NCBI GenBank assembly: GCA_965365465.1
Contig: CBDUBU010000220.1
Location: 1 to 6,919, forward strand
Direction: 5' to 3'
Length of the DNA stretch: 6,919 nt
Source: CBDUBU01 sp965365465
GTDB taxonomy: Bacteria > Bacteroidota > Rhodothermia > Rhodothermales > DASSAV01
Shown: positions 6,157 through 6,919 of the stretch, one piece after another
How positions within the stretch are numbered: the stretch's first letter is position 1
Layout of the letters: each line of letters opens with the position of its first letter
Made by a program: the position numbers and the translations under genes
The notes under the pieces: generated by a model
Seen by the model: the letters and a program-made list of their open reading frames with translations, nothing else
Database searches by the model: none
Told to the model about the DNA's origin: nothing

Positions 6157-6336
6157 ATGTCCAGCAAACAAGACGCTGTGCCCTTGAAGATCACGCCGCT
6201 CGCACTTGCCGGAATGAGAGCAGGCGCGGGGAGGAGATGGCGTTTCATGTTGAAAGGTCGCCCCCCGTTCCGAGCGAACTGGTCAAATCCTCTATTGTGG
6301 CATACGTGCGGACCTCCAGGCGCTCAAACTGTTTGA
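6157..6336 (+). CDS. Doubtful small ORF with a strong ribosome-binding site
   Basis: A 59-codon frame starting MSSKQDAVPLKI, preceded by GGAGGT six bases before the ATG, the strongest such site in the window. The peptide is basic and Gly/Pro-rich, and I recognise no domain, signal peptide or membrane segment. Its last 92 bases overlap the 3' end of the DUF2795 gene on the other strand, which is a more convincing protein, so the downstream part may simply be antisense sequence. The ribosome-binding site could be chance, or may belong to a short leader peptide. Low confidence. Confidence 0.2.
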   Translation: MSSKQDAVPLKITPLALAGMRAGAGRRWRFMLKGRPPFRANWSNPLLWHTCGPPGAQTV

Positions 6337-6481
6337 TAATAACCGCTGGCGCTCCGGCGCTTTGAACACGCCGGAGAACTTCAGTTCTGGTAGCCGGGAA
6401 AGGCAAGTCTTCCAGATAAGAGGCTATGATAGCCATAGAATCCCCACTGGGATGATCGTTCATGTGGTCTTTGGGGTTCAT
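6245..6481 (-). CDS. DUF2795 domain-containing small protein
   Basis: A 78-residue protein from the ATG at 6479-6481. Residues about 17-70 show the DUF2795 pattern: IIASYLEDLPFPATRTEVL (a short helix, then the L-x-FPA-T-R turn), a second helix with GAPAVIIKQFERL, then RTYATIEDL near the end. Members of this family are small soluble bacterial proteins of unknown function, often 60-100 residues long. The start is uncertain. ATG 6526 would add 15 residues but has no Shine-Dalgarno; the chosen ATG has AGAG nine bases upstream; ATG 6463 is a third option. It is transcribed alone, towards the sigma gene. The assignment rests on pattern memory, not a profile search. Confidence 0.7.
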   Translation of the reverse strand: MNPKDHMNDHPSGDSMAIIASYLEDLPFPATRTEVLRRVQSAGAPAVIIKQFERLEVRTYATIEDLTSSLGTGGDLST

Positions 6482-6555
6482 AATCAGGTTCTCTAAGGTG
6501 GGCAGGTTGCCTTCAGTACCTTCCATGCCTGGCGGAAAAGTGTTTCTGAGGATAG

Positions 6556-6583
6556 ATTATTTACAAAGGTCAAAAGCGTACAA
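6556..6583 (-). promoter_or_regulatory. Candidate promoter of the DUF2795 gene
   Basis: On the minus strand AATAAT (6556-6561) matches five of six -10 bases. It lies 16 bases after TTGTAC (6578-6583), whose first three bases match the -35. It sits about 75 bases upstream of the preferred start, in AT-rich sequence. A TTGACC hexamer nearby is too close to the -10 to serve as its -35. Confidence 0.35.
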
Positions 6584-6699
6584 TATAAGGATAGCGGTAG
6601 TAAACAGGTGCAGCGGCCAACGATAGTAAATATAATTGAAGATAGTATGAAGTCGGCAGGCGCTGGAACCCGATTCATAAGCTGACGTTTGACCCAAGC

Positions 6700-6729
6700 T
6701 TTGCAGTAAATGCGGAGCAGGTTTGCAGT
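6700..6729. repeat. Direct repeat TTTGCAGT, 22-base period
   Basis: TTTGCAGT occurs at 6700-6707 and again at 6722-6729, so the copies start 22 bases apart, about two helical turns. That spacing suits two protein subunits binding the same DNA face. With only two 8-base copies, chance is a real possibility. Confidence 0.3.
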
Positions 6730-6809
6730 CGTTCTTTTAAGAAACAGCGAATTGAATCCAATACGGAAACCTTTGTAGTGAAGTTACGTTTAGGATAATA
6801 GTGAATGCG

Positions 6810-6844
6810 AAAAGGGCGAGGCTCTCACCGGGCTTCGCCCTTTT
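6810..6844 (-). terminator. Strong terminator hairpin, probably for the gene entering from the right edge
   Basis: AAAAGGGCGA (6810-6819) pairs with TCGCCCTTTT (6835-6844). Further pairs, some wobble, continue inward to about 6824/6830 around a five-base loop. The stem ends in A/T runs on both sides, so it could act in both directions. On the minus strand it lies ten bases after a stop codon (6855-6857), the usual position for an intrinsic terminator. No plus-strand gene leads into it. Confidence 0.8.
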
Positions 6845-6854
6845 GCGCCCTTCT

Positions 6855-6919
6855 TCAGAAGGGATGTTCTTTGAAGAGATGGAAGCATAGCGAGTCCTTG
6901 TCGATTCGGCGCTCTGCCG
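6855..6919 (-). CDS. C-terminal end of a minus-strand protein (cut by window edge)
   Basis: The minus-strand frame ending with TGA at 6855-6857 gives 20 full codons, ending DKDSLCFHLFKEHPF. It is too short to assign a family. It is called because it is open to the edge, its residues look like an ordinary protein end, and the terminator hairpin follows ten bases after its stop codon. Another frame on the same strand is also open through this stretch but would read through the terminator. Confidence 0.45.
   Translation of the reverse strand, partial: AERRIDKDSLCFHLFKEHPF

Larger units (their letters stand above)
5929..6244. other. Intergenic region between the sigma gene and the DUF2795 gene
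   Basis: A 316-base stretch with no confident gene. It holds the candidate sigma-gene promoter (5976-6001), a minus-strand run of six T at about 6057-6062 preceded only by a very weak stem, and the hairpin at 6121-6149 next to a small plus-strand ORF. The minus-strand frame spanning it (5961-6248) has no family features and is not called. Confidence 0.5.
6527..6806. other. AT-rich non-coding region
   Basis: About 280 bases with no credible gene. Hand counts give about 35% GC for 6541-6600, 42% for 6601-6660 and 38% for 6721-6780, well below the neighbouring genes. It holds the DUF2795 promoter candidate and an 8-base direct repeat. Its composition fits a regulatory spacer or transferred or decayed sequence. 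Confidence 0.5.

Noticed and set aside
5961..6248. Minus-strand ORF of 95 codons upstream of the sigma gene
   Set aside because: Unremarkable composition, no Shine-Dalgarno, overlaps the sigma-gene promoter region, and resembles no family.
6493..6678. Minus-strand ORF with a hydrophobic middle
   Set aside because: It overlaps the DUF2795 promoter candidate and 5' end in another frame and lies in AT-rich sequence; the hydrophobicity is probably compositional.
6794..6844. GATAAT as a plus-strand promoter feeding the hairpin at 6810
   Set aside because: Transcription would end after a few dozen bases, and the upstream -35 is poor; the hairpin is better explained as the terminator of the minus-strand gene to the right.

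Overview
The window is bacterial: compact genes, moderately high GC (roughly mid-50s percent in the genes), Shine-Dalgarno-like sites and rho-independent terminators. An ECF sigma factor, an orphan PAS/GAF sensor kinase, a DUF2795 protein and an RlpA with an uncleaved N-terminal anchor would fit a Bacteroidota/Rhodothermota-type Gram-negative. This is a weak inference from gene style, and no taxonomic marker is present.

Layout. (1) 1-1684, minus strand: an acuB-acuC pair. AcuB (CBS-CBS-ACT, complete) comes first, then after a 107-base gap AcuC, a zinc-dependent deacetylase of the histone deacetylase family that runs off the left edge. In Bacillus the acu locus controls acetyl-CoA synthetase by reversible lysine acetylation; no acetyltransferase or synthetase gene is visible here. 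(2) 1685-2129: a 445-base divergent intergenic region. Its right half holds strong inverted repeats that would fold in the leader of the next gene. (3) 2130-2771, plus strand: a short membrane-anchored RlpA (double-psi beta-barrel). (4) 2772-3004: a convergent intergenic stretch with small hairpins. (5) 3005-4981, minus: a 658-residue soluble PAS-GAF-PAS sensor histidine kinase whose phosphoacceptor His is intact but whose ATP-binding motifs are badly eroded. (6) 5192-5224: a textbook terminator ending the next gene. (7) 5254-5928, minus: an ECF sigma factor with a candidate autoregulatory promoter. (8) 5929-6919: mostly non-coding. It contains one small DUF2795 gene (minus), a hairpin that would cover a strong ribosome-binding site of a doubtful small ORF, an AT-rich stretch, a strong terminator, and the last 20 codons of a minus-strand gene entering from the right edge.

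How the genes may work together: acuB and acuC plausibly form one carbon/acetate-response unit. RlpA acts alone in cell-wall processing. The kinase and sigma factor are separate regulators on one strand, divided by a terminator, with no response regulator or anti-sigma factor in the window. I found no mobile element, CRISPR array, tRNA or rRNA. The points most worth a second look are the degenerate kinase ATPase domain and the structured rlpA leader.
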